Shown: one piece after another, positions 1 through 8,722 of the stretch | Position numbering within the stretch: the first letter of the stretch is position 1 | Layout of the letters: each line of letters begins with the position of its first letter | Assembly (NCBI RefSeq): GCF_918698245.1 | Contig: NZ_CAKKMS010000003.1 | Span: 744,001-808,000, forward strand | From: Pedobacter sp. Bi126 | GTDB taxonomy: Bacteria; Bacteroidota; Bacteroidia; Sphingobacteriales; Sphingobacteriaceae | DNA length: 64,000 nucleotides | Reading direction: 5' to 3' | The notes under the pieces: model-generated | Databases searched by the model: none | Told to the model about the DNA's origin: nothing | The model's input: only the letters and a program-made list of their open reading frames with translations | Position numbers and translations under genes: made by a program

Positions 1-853
1 CGAAGGGTTGATCAACAATGATTTTATCCCTATGGACCGCAAATCTGTAGCAAATATCATCCAGCGCGGAGGAACCATTTTAAAAACCGCACGCAGCGAA
101 GCTTTTAAAACCGTTGAGGGAAGAAAAACAGCTTACGAAAGCCTAAAAGCCAATGGAATTGATGCCTTGGTTGTAATTGGTGGTGATGGAACATTTACAG
201 GCGCAAATATTTTTTCAAAAGAATTCGATTTCCCAATTGTTGGTTTGCCTGGCACTATTGATAACGATTTGGCCGGAACAGATTTTACCATTGGTTACGA
301 CTCTGCCATTAATACCGTTATCGATGCGGTGGATAGGATCAGAGATACAGCCGAATCGCACGACAGGCTTTTTATAGTGGAGGTAATGGGCCGCGACTCG
401 GGCCTAATTGCTTTGAGAAGTGGAATCGGCGTGGGTGCCGAAGCCATTATGATTCCGGAAGCAAACATGAATGCAAACGACATTTTGCATAAACTGGAAC
501 ATAGCCGTAAAGATAAAGCGTCGAAAATTATTATCGTCGCCGAAGGTGATGATACCGGTGGCGCATTTAAGGTTGGCGAAATTCTACAGGAAAAATATCC
601 GCATTATGATACTAAAGTTTCAGTTTTAGGGCACATTCAGCGTGGTGGAAAACCGACATGTATGGATCGTGTGCTGGCGAGCCGCTTAGGGGTTGCTGCT
701 GTAGAGGGTTTAATTAATGGCGAAAGCGGGGTTATGGCTGGCCAGATTAACCGTGAAATTGTTTTTACCCCTTTTGATCATGCCATTAAACACATTAATG
801 CTGAAAAAGTGAGCTCTAAGTGGCTTAAATTAATTGATATACTTTCGTTTTAA
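1..853 (+). CDS. pfkA: 6-phosphofructokinase, 5'-truncated by window edge
   Basis: Phosphorylates fructose 6-phosphate to fructose 1,6-bisphosphate, the committed step of glycolysis in the cytoplasm. The reading frame is open from base 2 and continues off the left edge, so the N-terminal nucleotide-binding part is missing. Visible family motifs are MDRKSVANIIQRGGT, the GGDGTF phosphate-binding loop, PGTIDND around the catalytic Asp, and MGRDSG. Gly in both GGDG and PGTIDND is typical of the ATP-dependent enzyme rather than the PPi-dependent form (family knowledge). The gene converges on ybjQ and ends just before a hairpin terminator. Confidence 0.93.
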   Translation, partial: EGLINNDFIPMDRKSVANIIQRGGTILKTARSEAFKTVEGRKTAYESLKANGIDALVVIGGDGTFTGANIFSKEFDFPIVGLPGTIDNDLAGTDFTIGYDSAINTVIDAVDRIRDTAESHDRLFIVEVMGRDSGLIALRSGIGVGAEAIMIPEANMNANDILHKLEHSRKDKASKIIIVAEGDDTGGAFKVGEILQEKYPHYDTKVSVLGHIQRGGKPTCMDRVLASRLGVAAVEGLINGESGVMAGQINREIVFTPFDHAIKHINAEKVSSKWLKLIDILSF

Positions 854-873
854 TCGAAAACAGGATATAAAAA

Positions 874-910
874 GAAAAGTCTTTCCCGCACCGGAAAGAC
901 TTTCTTGTTT
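874..910 (+). terminator. Rho-independent terminator of pfkA, possibly bidirectional
   Basis: An 11-bp perfect stem (876-886 pairs with 893-903, AAAGTCTTTCC/GGAAAGACTTT) with a 6-nt loop is followed by a T-rich tract. An A-run precedes it, so it may also stop transcription of the converging ybjQ-like gene. Confidence 0.75.
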
Positions 911-938
911 TTGCTTAGTTTTCGCAATAAGCAATTTC

Positions 939-1262
939 TTAATCTTCTAAAACAACAGCAGTACCATTGGCGCTCACCATTAACATGCTGCCCCCGCTGC
1001 CAACAGTTTCATAATCTAAATCTACACCAACAATTGCGTTTGCGCCTAATGCGGCTGCGTACTGTTGCATTTCGTTAACTGCTGTATCTTTTCCCTCTCT
1101 TAAAACGCGTTCATAAGAACTCGATCTGCCCCCTACTATATCTGTTATACCTGCAAATAAATCTTTAAAAATATTTGCGCCAATAATGGTTTCTCCGGTA
1201 ACAAGACCTATATATTTTACAATTTTTCTGCCCTCAACCGTGGGTGTTGTGGTTACTAACAT
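939..1262 (-). CDS. YbjQ/UPF0145 family protein
   Basis: A 107-residue cytoplasmic protein of the YbjQ (UPF0145) family, called heavy-metal-binding in databases although its role is not established. Family features visible are the N-terminal [14 protein letters not shown] strand, the [12 protein letters not shown] segment, the helix ending [13 protein letters not shown], and the C-terminal [13 protein letters not shown] strand. The length is normal for this family. It is a single gene, convergent with pfkA and divergent from the VIT-domain gene. Confidence 0.85.
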   Translation of the reverse strand: MLVTTTPTVEGRKIVKYIGLVTGETIIGANIFKDLFAGITDIVGGRSSSYERVLREGKDTAVNEMQQYAAALGANAIVGVDLDYETVGSGGSMLMVSANGTAVVLED

Positions 1263-1437
1263 AGTTTCCGTTTTAATAATTAGAACAAATTTTTTTAGAA
1301 ATGTTACATTTTTTTAGAAAAGCCCATTTTGGATTTTCTAAAAGGGTTTTTACTTCCAAAACCAAAAAAGATGGGGGCTCCGAAAATAAATTTATGTAAT
1401 CGCTAATGCTTTTGCATCCCTATTTAAAATTACCGTT
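1263..1437. promoter_or_regulatory. Divergent intergenic region with inverted repeat
   Basis: This spacer separates the divergent ybjQ-like and VIT-domain genes and must hold both promoters. It contains a perfect 10-bp inverted repeat (TTTTAGAAAA at 1312-1321, TTTTCTAAAA at 1334-1343). A further TTTTTTTAGAAA lies at about 1290-1301. No clean TAnnTTTG box was seen. A role as operator or hairpin is inference. Confidence 0.3.
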
Positions 1438-4400
1438 ATGAGACCATCTAAAACCTTACTCATCCTTCCCCTATTATTGGCCATATATTTTGTTCAGGCG
1501 CAAATGCCCGTTTTAAAGGTGCAGCAGGCCGAAACTACCGAGCAAAAAGATGCTGTTAAACTGAAAAAGTTAAATATCGACGTGCAGATTACCGGAAATA
1601 TTGCCACAACGGTAATGACGATGACCTTCCATAATAACAGTAACCGCATTTTAGAGGGTGAATTAACATTCCCCATGCCCGAAGGGGTAAGCATTAGCCG
1701 TTATGCTTTAGATATAAACGGAAAGATGCGTGAGGCTGTTCCGGTAGAAAAAGCGAAAGCAACAGAGGTTTTCGAAAGTATTGAGCGCCGTAGGATAGAT
1801 CCGGGCTTGCTGGAGAAAGTTGAAGGAAATAATTTCCGCACGAGGATTTATCCCTTACCAGCAAATGGCAGCAGAACCATAATTGTAGGTTATGAAGAAG
1901 AGTTAAGTTTTAATCATAAGAATGTTTTAAAGTATCATTTGCCATTAGATTATAACCAGGCCATTGAAAAATTTTCGTTAAAAACTACCGTTTTCGAAAG
2001 TATTATAAAACCAGAACTGGGTGAACAGCCAGACGGCAGTTTTGATTTAAAAGCCAACGGAAATACCTATGTTGGCGAAATCAATAAAACCAACTATCAG
2101 CCTAAAAATGGTCTTACTATCAATCTTCCAAAAAGAAATGACCTGACTGAAGTGCAAATGCAAAAGGCATCAACAGGTTATTATTTTCTGGTTAATGTTT
2201 TTCCTAAAACTGAAAGCCGTCAAAAGCAGTGGGCTAACCAAATTGGTTTAATCTGGGATACATCTTTAAGTGGTCTTCAGCGTAACGCAGAGAAGGAAAT
2301 AGAATTGCTGGATTTGATTATCAAACAAAAACAAAATTTAACCATACAGTTGGGTTTGGTTAATAATGGATTTAAGAAAGCAGGCACTTTTGTCATCTCG
2401 AACGGTAACTGGACACAGTTAAAAGATAAACTGAAGAATCTGGTGTATGATGGAGGAACAAATTTCAGCGCCATAAATTCTAAAAGCCTGCAGGCCGACG
2501 AATATATCTTATTTACTGATGGACTTTCGACATTCGGAAAAAATACAGTGCGCTTAAATAAAACCGTTCATTGTATCAACACAGCTTTTAAAGCTGATTA
2601 TAGCACCTTGAAATTTATCAGCATGAAAACGGGTGGACAATTTGTTAACCTGAACTCTATTTCGGTAGGCGACGCTTTTAAACAATTAAATCAGCAGAGC
2701 CTTCAGTTTTTAGGGGTTAAAAATGGAGCAGATGTAAGGCAGACTTATCCTTCAATGAAAGTAAATGTAAACGGACATTTCTCTTTAGCCGGTATTATGA
2801 ATGCGTTTAATACGGAATTTACGTTGCAGTTTGGTTTTGGAAATACTGTTGTTTCAGAACAGGTTGTTCGGTTAAATGCTACGGAGCATACTTTAAGCAG
2901 CATTGATGTTAGCCGTGTTTGGGCACAGAAGAAAATTGCTGAAATGGACATTCTGTATGAAGATAATAAGGATGATATTAGTGTTTTGAGCAAACAGTTT
3001 GGCATTGTTACCCGTAATACCAGCCTCATCGTGTTAGAAAATCTTGATGATTACCTGCGTTATGATATTGTGCCCCCTATTGAACTACAGCAGGCCTATA
3101 ATGCGGTTTTGAAGCAACGCAGAACAGCTATTTTGGAACGTAAGCAAGATCTGATCAATGCTGCGGTAGCCATGACCAAAGAACTGAAAACCTGGTGGAA
3201 TACAGACTTTTACTATAAAGAGCCAGAAAAGAAGAAAGAAAGATACCCTGATCCAGGCCAAAGAGATGTAAATGGAGATCCGACGGCTAATATTGTAATG
3301 GCTGAGCCTGTTGGGGAGGGACCTAGAAGAGAAGCCGCTGCACAACAGTTACGTGCAAGAAACAGAGCTGAGTCTGCAAGTCAGGTAAGAATGCCCGCGG
3401 CTGTTGCAAAACAAGATCAGGCAACAATTGCGAGTGAAGATAAAGCCCTCAATGAAGTTGTAGTTGTGGGATATGCTGCTCAACGAAAAACTTCTGTAAC
3501 GGGATCAGTCACGACCATTAGAGGCAATGCTTCAAGCGCTCTCGCGGGTAGGGTTGCAGGTGTTCAAGTACAAAATGTAGATGCAATAAGGATGCCGCCA
3601 CCAGTACAACAACCCGCAATTGTTATCCCCGAATTTAAAAGCGATAAGGATTATATGAAAAACCTGGTTGGAAAGCCGGACAGTGCTTATCAGGCTTATT
3701 TAAAAATGCGTTCAAGCTACATCAGCACGCCTATGTTTTATTTTGATGTGGCCAATTGGTTTTACCAGCAGAAAGATAGTGTTAGGGCGCTGACCATTTT
3801 AAGTAATATTGCAGATCTGGATTTGGAGAATGCCGATTTATATAAAACTTTAGCCTATAAATTAAAGCAGACCGGAAATTATAAAGATGAACTTTTTATA
3901 ACCCAAAAAGTTTTGCAGTGGCGACCAATGGATGCGCAGAGTTACCGCGATTACGCTTTAGCACTGGCAGATAACGGGCAATACCAGGCTGCATTAGATC
4001 ATTTATATAAGGTACTTACCCAAAGTTATAACAGTCAGATTGCTGATAGAGATCAAGGAATTGAGGAGATTGTGATATCGGAAATCAATAACCTGATTGC
4101 AAAACATGGCAATAGCTTAAGTGTCAAAGGGGTTGATAAAAGGTTAATCCAGCCTTTGCCAGTAGATGTGCGCGTGGTGCTCAACTGGAATAAGAACGAT
4201 ACCGATATCGACCTATGGTTAACCGATCCAACTGGTGAAAAAGGGTTTTATGGAAATTCGAGAACAAAAATAGGCGGCAGGATCAGCAACGATTTCACTT
4301 CGGGTTATGGCCCTGAACAATTTATGATCAAAAAAGCAATCAAGGGAAAATATAAAATCGAAGTTAACTATTACGGCGATAGTCAGATTAACATTAGCGG

Positions 4401-4527
4401 ACCAACAACAGTAACAGCTGAGATTTATACCCGATACGCAACAGGTAAACAGCAGAGAAAAGTGATTGTATTGCCTATGGCGGCTGGAAGTAGTGGCGGA
4501 AACCTGGTAGGCGAATTTAATTTTTAG
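1438..4527 (+). CDS. Secreted VIT/VWA-domain protein with SusC-like plug signature and DUF2135
   Basis: A 1029-residue exported protein of unknown function. In order: a signal peptide ending near FVQAQ; a VIT (vault/inter-alpha-trypsin) domain at about 35-160; a VWA-like domain at about 260-410 with a MIDAS-type DTSLSG and a later FTDG; a helical linker; a low-complexity linker; a box at about 668-720 with LNEVVVVGY, TGSVTTIRG and GRVAGVQVQN; TPR-like helices at about 740-880; and a C-terminal DUF2135 domain (about 920-1010) with the Asp-rich NDTDIDLWLTDPTG. The plug-like box is normally found in SusC/RagA TonB receptors, and no beta-barrel follows here. VIT-VWA proteins are usually surface or adhesion proteins, so this role is inferred. 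Confidence 0.8.
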   Translation: MRPSKTLLILPLLLAIYFVQAQMPVLKVQQAETTEQKDAVKLKKLNIDVQITGNIATTVMTMTFHNNSNRILEGELTFPMPEGVSISRYALDINGKMREAVPVEKAKATEVFESIERRRIDPGLLEKVEGNNFRTRIYPLPANGSRTIIVGYEEELSFNHKNVLKYHLPLDYNQAIEKFSLKTTVFESIIKPELGEQPDGSFDLKANGNTYVGEINKTNYQPKNGLTINLPKRNDLTEVQMQKASTGYYFLVNVFPKTESRQKQWANQIGLIWDTSLSGLQRNAEKEIELLDLIIKQKQNLTIQLGLVNNGFKKAGTFVISNGNWTQLKDKLKNLVYDGGTNFSAINSKSLQADEYILFTDGLSTFGKNTVRLNKTVHCINTAFKADYSTLKFISMKTGGQFVNLNSISVGDAFKQLNQQSLQFLGVKNGADVRQTYPSMKVNVNGHFSLAGIMNAFNTEFTLQFGFGNTVVSEQVVRLNATEHTLSSIDVSRVWAQKKIAEMDILYEDNKDDISVLSKQFGIVTRNTSLIVLENLDDYLRYDIVPPIELQQAYNAVLKQRRTAILERKQDLINAAVAMTKELKTWWNTDFYYKEPEKKKERYPDPGQRDVNGDPTANIVMAEPVGEGPRREAAAQQLRARNRAESASQVRMPAAVAKQDQATIASEDKALNEVVVVGYAAQRKTSVTGSVTTIRGNASSALAGRVAGVQVQNVDAIRMPPPVQQPAIVIPEFKSDKDYMKNLVGKPDSAYQAYLKMRSSYISTPMFYFDVANWFYQQKDSVRALTILSNIADLDLENADLYKTLAYKLKQTGNYKDELFITQKVLQWRPMDAQSYRDYALALADNGQYQAALDHLYKVLTQSYNSQIADRDQGIEEIVISEINNLIAKHGNSLSVKGVDKRLIQPLPVDVRVVLNWNKNDTDIDLWLTDPTGEKGFYGNSRTKIGGRISNDFTSGYGPEQFMIKKAIKGKYKIEVNYYGDSQINISGPTTVTAEIYTRYATGKQQRKVIVLPMAAGSSGGNLVGEFNF

Positions 4528-4535
4528 GAGAAGAT

Positions 4536-4570
4536 GATTACACAGATTGAGGGATTACACAGATTGAGGG
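4536..4570. repeat. Two tandem 17-bp direct repeats
   Basis: GATTACACAGATTGAGGG occurs at 4536-4553 and again at 4553-4570 (17-bp period), directly after the stop codon of the VIT-domain gene. Confidence 0.8.
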
Positions 4571-4587
4571 GCCTTATGAGTTAAGAT

Positions 4588-4681
4588 CGTCATTTCGACT
4601 GTAGCACAGCGGAATGGAGAAATCTATAATTTATGTTTAAATAATTAGCTATTAGATTTCTCCACTGCGGTCGAAATGACG
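4588..4681. repeat. GTCAT-ended palindromic repeat (full hairpin)
   Basis: The terminal arms CGTCATTTCGA (4588-4598) and TCGAAATGACG (4671-4681) are perfectly complementary. An inner pair, TGGAGAAATCT (4615-4625) and AGATTTCTCCA (4654-4664), also matches. It lies between convergent genes and belongs to a family seen several times in this window. Confidence 0.85.
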
Positions 4682-4695
4682 GACTTTGCTAGGGC

Positions 4696-5217
4696 CTATA
4701 GCAACAAACCCGCTACTTCCTCCCAGGTATTTACACGTTCATATTCTGTTACAAGCAAATTGTGGGGCGAAGAAAATAATAACGGACGGCCGGCAAAGTT
4801 CACGAAGTTTTTAATACGGTCGTCGATTATAATATCAACATTCACAATTTTATTTCCGCAGAACATCATGTGCTGCCAATCAATGAACGGAAAGTGTTCG
4901 ATCATCCAATCGTACTTGTCAACCAATGAATTTCGGAACTCCATTGCCGCCGAAACAATATAAACATCATATTTCTCTTGTAAGGCCTTAATCACCCGTT
5001 GGCTATCTGCAATAACCTCAAGATCTCGGAAAAAACCGGGTTCATTTATATATTCGAACCATTTCTGGTTAACATCTTGCGGAACATGGTGGTAGATTTC
5101 GTTTCCGGCATCAATTTTTAAATCTAAAGGAACGTTAAAATCCCGGTTATATAGTTTAATAAATTTTCCAAGGGCATCGGCAATTACCTCGTCCATATCA
5201 ATCGCAATTCTTTCCAT
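4696..5217 (-). CDS. 5'(3')-deoxyribonucleotidase (NT5C family, HAD superfamily)
   Basis: Dephosphorylates deoxyribonucleoside monophosphates in the cytoplasm (family knowledge). The N-terminal IAIDMDEVIAD gives the HAD DxDxV nucleophile/acid pair. Motif II-like VSAAMEF and the acidic motif IIIDDRIKNF near the C-terminus fit the 5'-nucleotidase, deoxy (C) type family. A longer frame opens at 5259, but MERIAIDMDE at 5217 puts the nucleophile at the normal distance, giving 173 residues. It is monocistronic, and its 3' end is 15 bp from a palindromic repeat. Confidence 0.8.
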   Translation of the reverse strand: MERIAIDMDEVIADALGKFIKLYNRDFNVPLDLKIDAGNEIYHHVPQDVNQKWFEYINEPGFFRDLEVIADSQRVIKALQEKYDVYIVSAAMEFRNSLVDKYDWMIEHFPFIDWQHMMFCGNKIVNVDIIIDDRIKNFVNFAGRPLLFSSPHNLLVTEYERVNTWEEVAGLLL

Positions 5218-5297
5218 TTGTATCTGCAGAATATTTCGGCGCAAATATCCTGAAAACAAAGAAATTAAACTATGTTTTTAATTTACAGTATTTTAGT

Positions 5298-5305
5298 TAT
5301 CTTTG
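5298..5305 (+). promoter_or_regulatory. TAnnTTTG promoter box for rpsP
   Basis: TATCTTTG matches the Bacteroidota -7 consensus TAnnTTTG and predicts a leader of about 50 nt before rpsP. A clear -33 TTTG is not evident. Confidence 0.5.
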
Positions 5306-5361
5306 CAGCCCCGCAGCATGAAGCTCCGGGAACTATGTTGAATACATAAATACAAAAAGAA

Positions 5362-5934
5362 ATGGCAACTAAAATCAGATTGCAAAGATTCGGTAAAAAA
5401 GGAAAACCTTTTTTCCACGTTGTGGTAGCAGATTCTCGCTCTCCACGTGATGGTAAATTTATTGAGCGTTTAGGTTCTTACAACCCAAACACCAATCCTG
5501 CAACCATCGAAATTAACTTCGAAAAAACTTTAGCTTGGGTTAACAGTGGTGCACAACCAACTGATACTGCTCGTGCTATCCTTTCTTACAAAGGTGTTTT
5601 GTACAAAAAACACTTAGAAGGTGGTGTTAAAAAAGGAGCTTTAACTCAAGAACAGGCAGATGAAAAATTTGCAGCTTGGTTAGATGCTAAAGCAGGTAAA
5701 ATTTCTGGTAAATCAGAAGGTTTAGCTACTTCTAAAGCAGATGCGCGTAAAGCGGCATTAGCAGCAGAAGCTAAGAAAAAAGAAGATAAAGCAGCAGCTA
5801 TCGCAGCTAAAAATGCACCAGTTGCAGAAGAAGTTGTTGAAGAAGAGGTTACTGAAGAAGCACCAGCTGTTGAAGCTGAAGCAACTGAAGAGGCTCCTGC
5901 AGCAGAAGCTACTAAAGAAGAAGGAGCAGAATAA
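5362..5934 (+). CDS. rpsP: 30S ribosomal protein S16
   Basis: Small-subunit protein that helps assemble the 16S rRNA 5' domain. Residues 1-80 are classical S16 ([41 protein letters not shown]). At 190 residues it is about twice the length of E. coli S16, because of a C-terminal tail rich in Ala, Lys and Glu that ends in repeated EEAPA-like acidic runs. Long tails are common in Bacteroidota S16. It is first in the rpsP-rimM-trmD-rplS order and is followed at once by a strong terminator. Confidence 0.97.
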   Translation: MATKIRLQRFGKKGKPFFHVVVADSRSPRDGKFIERLGSYNPNTNPATIEINFEKTLAWVNSGAQPTDTARAILSYKGVLYKKHLEGGVKKGALTQEQADEKFAAWLDAKAGKISGKSEGLATSKADARKAALAAEAKKKEDKAAAIAAKNAPVAEEVVEEEVTEEAPAVEAEATEEAPAAEATKEEGAE

Positions 5935-5954
5935 TTTTAATTATTTTGTCTCAT

Positions 5955-5990
5955 AAAATAGCGTTCCGAATTTCGGAACGCTATTTTTTT
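5955..5990 (+). terminator. Rho-independent terminator of rpsP
   Basis: AAAATAGCGTTCCGAA (5955-5970) pairs perfectly with TTCGGAACGCTATTTT and runs into a T-tract (5984-5990). It separates rpsP from rimM. Confidence 0.9.
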
Positions 5991-5999
5991 AACTAAAAA

Positions 6000-6062
6000 T
6001 GTCATCCTGAGGCACGAAGGATCTGTCCCATCATTAGTAGATCCTTCGTGCCTTAGGATGAC
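6000..6062. repeat. GTCAT-ended palindromic repeat (full hairpin)
   Basis: Two 25-nt arms (6000-6024 and 6038-6062) are complementary with a single wobble, around a 13-nt loop. The ends read TGTCATCCTGAGG and CCTTAGGATGACA. It is inserted between the rpsP terminator and rimM, 12 bp before the rimM start. Confidence 0.9.
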
Positions 6063-6074
6063 AACTACAATTAT

Positions 6075-6602
6075 ATGAAACACGAAGAAGCATTTTATAT
6101 TGGTTACGTTACTAAAACGAGGGGTTTAAAGGGAGAAGTTCAGGTATTTTTCGAATTTGATGAATACGAACAGCTCGAATTTGATGTGGTATTTGCCGAT
6201 ATGAACGGCAAGCTTGTTCCGTATTTTGTAGCTTCGGCAAAACTGCAGGCCAATAAAACAGGCTATTTTAATTTTGATGATGCTGATCATATTGATAAAG
6301 TGCAGCCGCTATTAAAAAAGAAATTATACCTGCCCCTATCGCAAATGCCCGAACGCGAAGAAGGAGAATTTTTCTATACCGATTTTAAAGGCTATTTAGC
6401 AATAGATGAAACCTTGGGCGAATTGGGCGAAATTTTGGAAGTAAACGAATATCCGCAACAATTTGTGGCTACTGTGATGTATAAAGAAACCGAAATCCTG
6501 TTTCCGCTAAATGAAGATTTTATTGTAGAATACGACGAAGATGAAAAAACATTAACCCTCGATTTACCTGAAGGGTTACTGGATATTTATCTGGAAAGCT
6601 AA
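6075..6602 (+). CDS. rimM: Ribosome maturation factor RimM
   Basis: Binds S19 and assists late 30S maturation in the cytoplasm. The 175-residue protein has the usual N-terminal RimM barrel (FYIGYVTKTRGLKGEVQV) and a C-terminal PRC-barrel part (FYTDFKGYLAID, then LGEILEVNEYPQQ and ILFPLNEDFIVEYDE). Length is standard. Position after rpsP is conserved, but here a terminator and a palindrome separate them, so rimM probably relies on its own promoter or on readthrough. Confidence 0.93.
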   Translation: MKHEEAFYIGYVTKTRGLKGEVQVFFEFDEYEQLEFDVVFADMNGKLVPYFVASAKLQANKTGYFNFDDADHIDKVQPLLKKKLYLPLSQMPEREEGEFFYTDFKGYLAIDETLGELGEILEVNEYPQQFVATVMYKETEILFPLNEDFIVEYDEDEKTLTLDLPEGLLDIYLES

Positions 6603-6671
6603 AAAAATCAAAAATATTTTCTTGTTTTTTACCATTGTTAAGCCTGTTTTGTAAAATAAAACATTCTTTTA

Positions 6672-6732
6672 GTAAAAAATACTTGACATTAATATCAAGA
6701 ATACTTTACATTTGGTAAAAAATATTTGATAT
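6672..6732 (+). promoter_or_regulatory. Promoter and repeated operator-like sites of the membrane protein/XRE pair
   Basis: TTG at 6683-6685 and TACATTTG at 6707-6714, 21 bp apart, match the Bacteroidota -33/-7 promoter. Overlapping it are direct repeats GTAAAAAATACTTGACAT (6672-6689) and GTAAAAAATATTTGATAT (6715-6732), identical at 16 of 18 bases. The first lies within the near-palindrome CTTGACATTAATATCAAG (6682-6699). Autoregulation by the downstream XRE protein is inferred. Confidence 0.6.
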
Positions 6733-7197
6733 ATGAAAAATTCGCTTTTAATTCCAAGCAAGTACAAGGTAATTGGCTGGATAATTTTTTTAGGTTTTTG
6801 CATCTTGGGATTCTTCTGTTTAACTAAAGAATTTAGAATCCCTGGTTTTGAAATTTATTCATTAAAGAATATAAATGAAAACTCACCAATTACTTTCGCT
6901 GATTATAATTTAACCAATGAGTTTGCGATTTTAGGTATTACCATAGGATTACTAATGATAGTCTTTTCTAAAGAAAGAATTGATGACGAATATATTGCTG
7001 TACTTAGGCTAAAGAGTTTGCAGTGGGCCGTTTTGGTAAGTTATGTTATACTGTTAGCCATAAATTTTTGTTTTTACGGGCTTTCATTTTTGATGATTTT
7101 GGTGTATAATATATGGACAATACCCATAGTTTTTTTAGCAAAATTTAATTATAGTTTGCAGCGATTAAGAAAGGAAAGGTTTTCTGATGAAAAATAA
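6733..7197 (+). CDS. Small multi-pass membrane protein paired with an XRE regulator
   Basis: A 154-residue integral membrane protein of unknown function. Hydrophobic segments lie at about residues 13-30 (VIGWIIFLGFCILGFFC), 65-80 (AILGITIGLLMIVFS), 95-115 and 117-135. The C-terminus is basic and cytoplasmic in style. The gene overlaps the following XRE gene by 11 nt, so the two are co-translated. The common arrangement of a small membrane protein followed by a YozG-like XRE regulator suggests a linked sensing or stress role, but no function is established. Confidence 0.7.
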   Translation: MKNSLLIPSKYKVIGWIIFLGFCILGFFCLTKEFRIPGFEIYSLKNINENSPITFADYNLTNEFAILGITIGLLMIVFSKERIDDEYIAVLRLKSLQWAVLVSYVILLAINFCFYGLSFLMILVYNIWTIPIVFLAKFNYSLQRLRKERFSDEK

Positions 7198-7387
7198 TAT
7201 CCGTGTACAACGTGCCATTAAAAACATTACACAGGCAGAACTGGCAGACCTGATCCAGGTTTCGAGGCAAACGATAAATACCATCGAATCGGGGAAATAT
7301 GTCCCATCAACCGTGTTGGCGCTAAAAATGGCCCGGGTTTTTGATAAGCCCGTTGAGGAAATATTTGAGCTGGAGGGCGGCGATTAA
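7187..7387 (+). CDS. XRE-family HTH transcriptional regulator (minimal, 66 aa)
   Basis: A stand-alone helix-turn-helix domain: ITQAELADLIQVSRQTINTIESGKY is the XRE HTH with its recognition helix, followed by ALKMARVFDKPVEEIFE. It has no extra ligand domain, like the YozG type. It overlaps the membrane-protein gene by 11 nt. The direct repeats over the promoter at 6672-6732 are candidate binding sites. Confidence 0.88.
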   Translation: MKNNIRVQRAIKNITQAELADLIQVSRQTINTIESGKYVPSTVLALKMARVFDKPVEEIFELEGGD

Positions 7388-7446
7388 CAGCTAATGTTTT
7401 TTAAGGAAAAATTGTTAATTTAGGTCTCATACTAACCAAAATTAAC

Positions 7447-7881
7447 ATGCTCAAAAGAATATCAAAAATTGCCGTAGTTTTCCTTACAGTGTTAACCACC
7501 TTTTCTTGTAAAACCGTACAACAGGCTAATTTAAAAGAAATCAAACCATTTGTTGGCATCTGGAACGACACTACCAACCCCGGGAGTAAGATCGTTTTTA
7601 AAGCGGATGGAAGTTTTTACAATATGACCAATGAAGGTGGTGTACAGATCATCACGCATAGTGGCACATTTAAAATTTTATCAAACAACATGTATGTGCT
7701 GAATATTTCGGATGCAAGGGCTGATGCTACTTACGATCTTAAAGGCAGGCAATATGCAAACTATTACACCTTAAGCAATGACAAAAAAACAATGAAAGTA
7801 AGCGGTGTTGTTGACGGACGGAACGGTAGAAAGCCCTTGCAATGGGCGAGCGATCTGATAAAGGTTAATACGCTGGATTAA
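7447..7881 (+). CDS. DUF4488-like lipoprotein
   Basis: A 144-residue predicted lipoprotein. The signal ends in LTTFSCKT, a lipobox-like site with Cys at 21. The mature part has the alternating strands of a small barrel: FVGIWNDT, SKIVFKADGSFYNM, THSGTFKILSNNMYVLNI, YYTLSNDKKTMKVSG. This resembles DUF4488/lipocalin-like proteins of Bacteroidota. The function is unknown. A TTAGGTCTCATACTAA motif stands 12 nt before the start and recurs before a TonB receptor. Confidence 0.6.
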   Translation: MLKRISKIAVVFLTVLTTFSCKTVQQANLKEIKPFVGIWNDTTNPGSKIVFKADGSFYNMTNEGGVQIITHSGTFKILSNNMYVLNISDARADATYDLKGRQYANYYTLSNDKKTMKVSGVVDGRNGRKPLQWASDLIKVNTLD

Positions 7882-7971
7882 TATTTACCACAATGAGTTT
7901 CAATAATAGCCAAAATTGATACTGAGTATAGCAAAATTTGCCTTCAGACTAAAGACTTCAGACTAAAGGCT

Positions 7972-7979
7972 TACCTTTG
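7972..7979 (+). promoter_or_regulatory. TAnnTTTG box just before trmD
   Basis: TACCTTTG ends 4 bp before the trmD ATG, so the transcript would start at or next to the start codon. A direct repeat CTTCAGACTAAAG lies just upstream. No TTTG at the usual -33 spacing. Confidence 0.5.
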
Positions 7980-7983
7980 CACC

Positions 7984-8658
7984 ATGCGTTTCGATATTAT
8001 AACAGTTTTGCCCGCTTTACTAGAAAGTCCGTTTGCCCATTCTATTTTGCAACGTGCACAAAAAAAAGGCATAGCCGAAATTGTTGTTCATAACCTGAGG
8101 GATTATGCAACCAACAAACAAAAAAGTGTAGACGATTACCAATATGGCGGAGGCAGCGGTATGGTAATGAGTATTGAGCCTTTTGCAGCCTGTATCGAAA
8201 AACTTCAGGCAGAAAGAGAATATGATGAAATTATTTTCATGAGTCCCGATGGTGTTACTTTAAACCAGAGCACGGCCAATGAATTATCCATTAAAAGGAA
8301 TATCATTATTTTGTGTGGCCACTACAAAGGCATAGATCAGCGTATACGCGATATCTTTGTTACCAGGGAGATATCAGTTGGTGATTATGTTTTAAGCGGA
8401 GGAGAGCTGCCTGCTGCAATTGTAGTAGATGCTGTTGTGCGTTTAATCCCCGGTGTTTTAAACGATGAGACCTCTGCCCTATCTGATAGTTTTCAGGGAG
8501 AACTGCTTGATGCTCCTGTTTATACCCGCCCGGCAGACTGGCGTGGACATAAAGTGCCCGATGTTTTATTAAGCGGCCATGAAGCTAAGGTGAACGAATG
8601 GAGGCATGAGCAGGCATTGGAGCGGACTAAAACCCGCCGTCCTGACCTTTTGGAATAA
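7984..8658 (+). CDS. trmD: tRNA (guanine-37-N1)-methyltransferase
   Basis: Methylates G37 of tRNAs reading CNN-type codons, preventing +1 frameshifts. The 224-residue SPOUT protein shows [17 protein letters not shown], the substrate loop [13 protein letters not shown], the AdoMet-knot motifs [12 protein letters not shown] and [15 protein letters not shown], and RRPDLL at the C-terminus. Length is normal. It keeps its order relative to rimM and rplS but is separated from both by unrelated genes. Confidence 0.96.
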   Translation: MRFDIITVLPALLESPFAHSILQRAQKKGIAEIVVHNLRDYATNKQKSVDDYQYGGGSGMVMSIEPFAACIEKLQAEREYDEIIFMSPDGVTLNQSTANELSIKRNIIILCGHYKGIDQRIRDIFVTREISVGDYVLSGGELPAAIVVDAVVRLIPGVLNDETSALSDSFQGELLDAPVYTRPADWRGHKVPDVLLSGHEAKVNEWRHEQALERTKTRRPDLLE

Positions 8659-8722
8659 AATTTCCTTGTAAATTATAAAGGTAAATTCTATTTTAGGAGA
8701 AACGCTTCTAGTTCCCGATAAT

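Noticed and set aside
4676..4963. 95-residue open frame on + strand opposite the deoxyribonucleotidase
   Set aside because: It lies wholly opposite a well-supported gene with catalytic motifs, and its peptide has no family signature.
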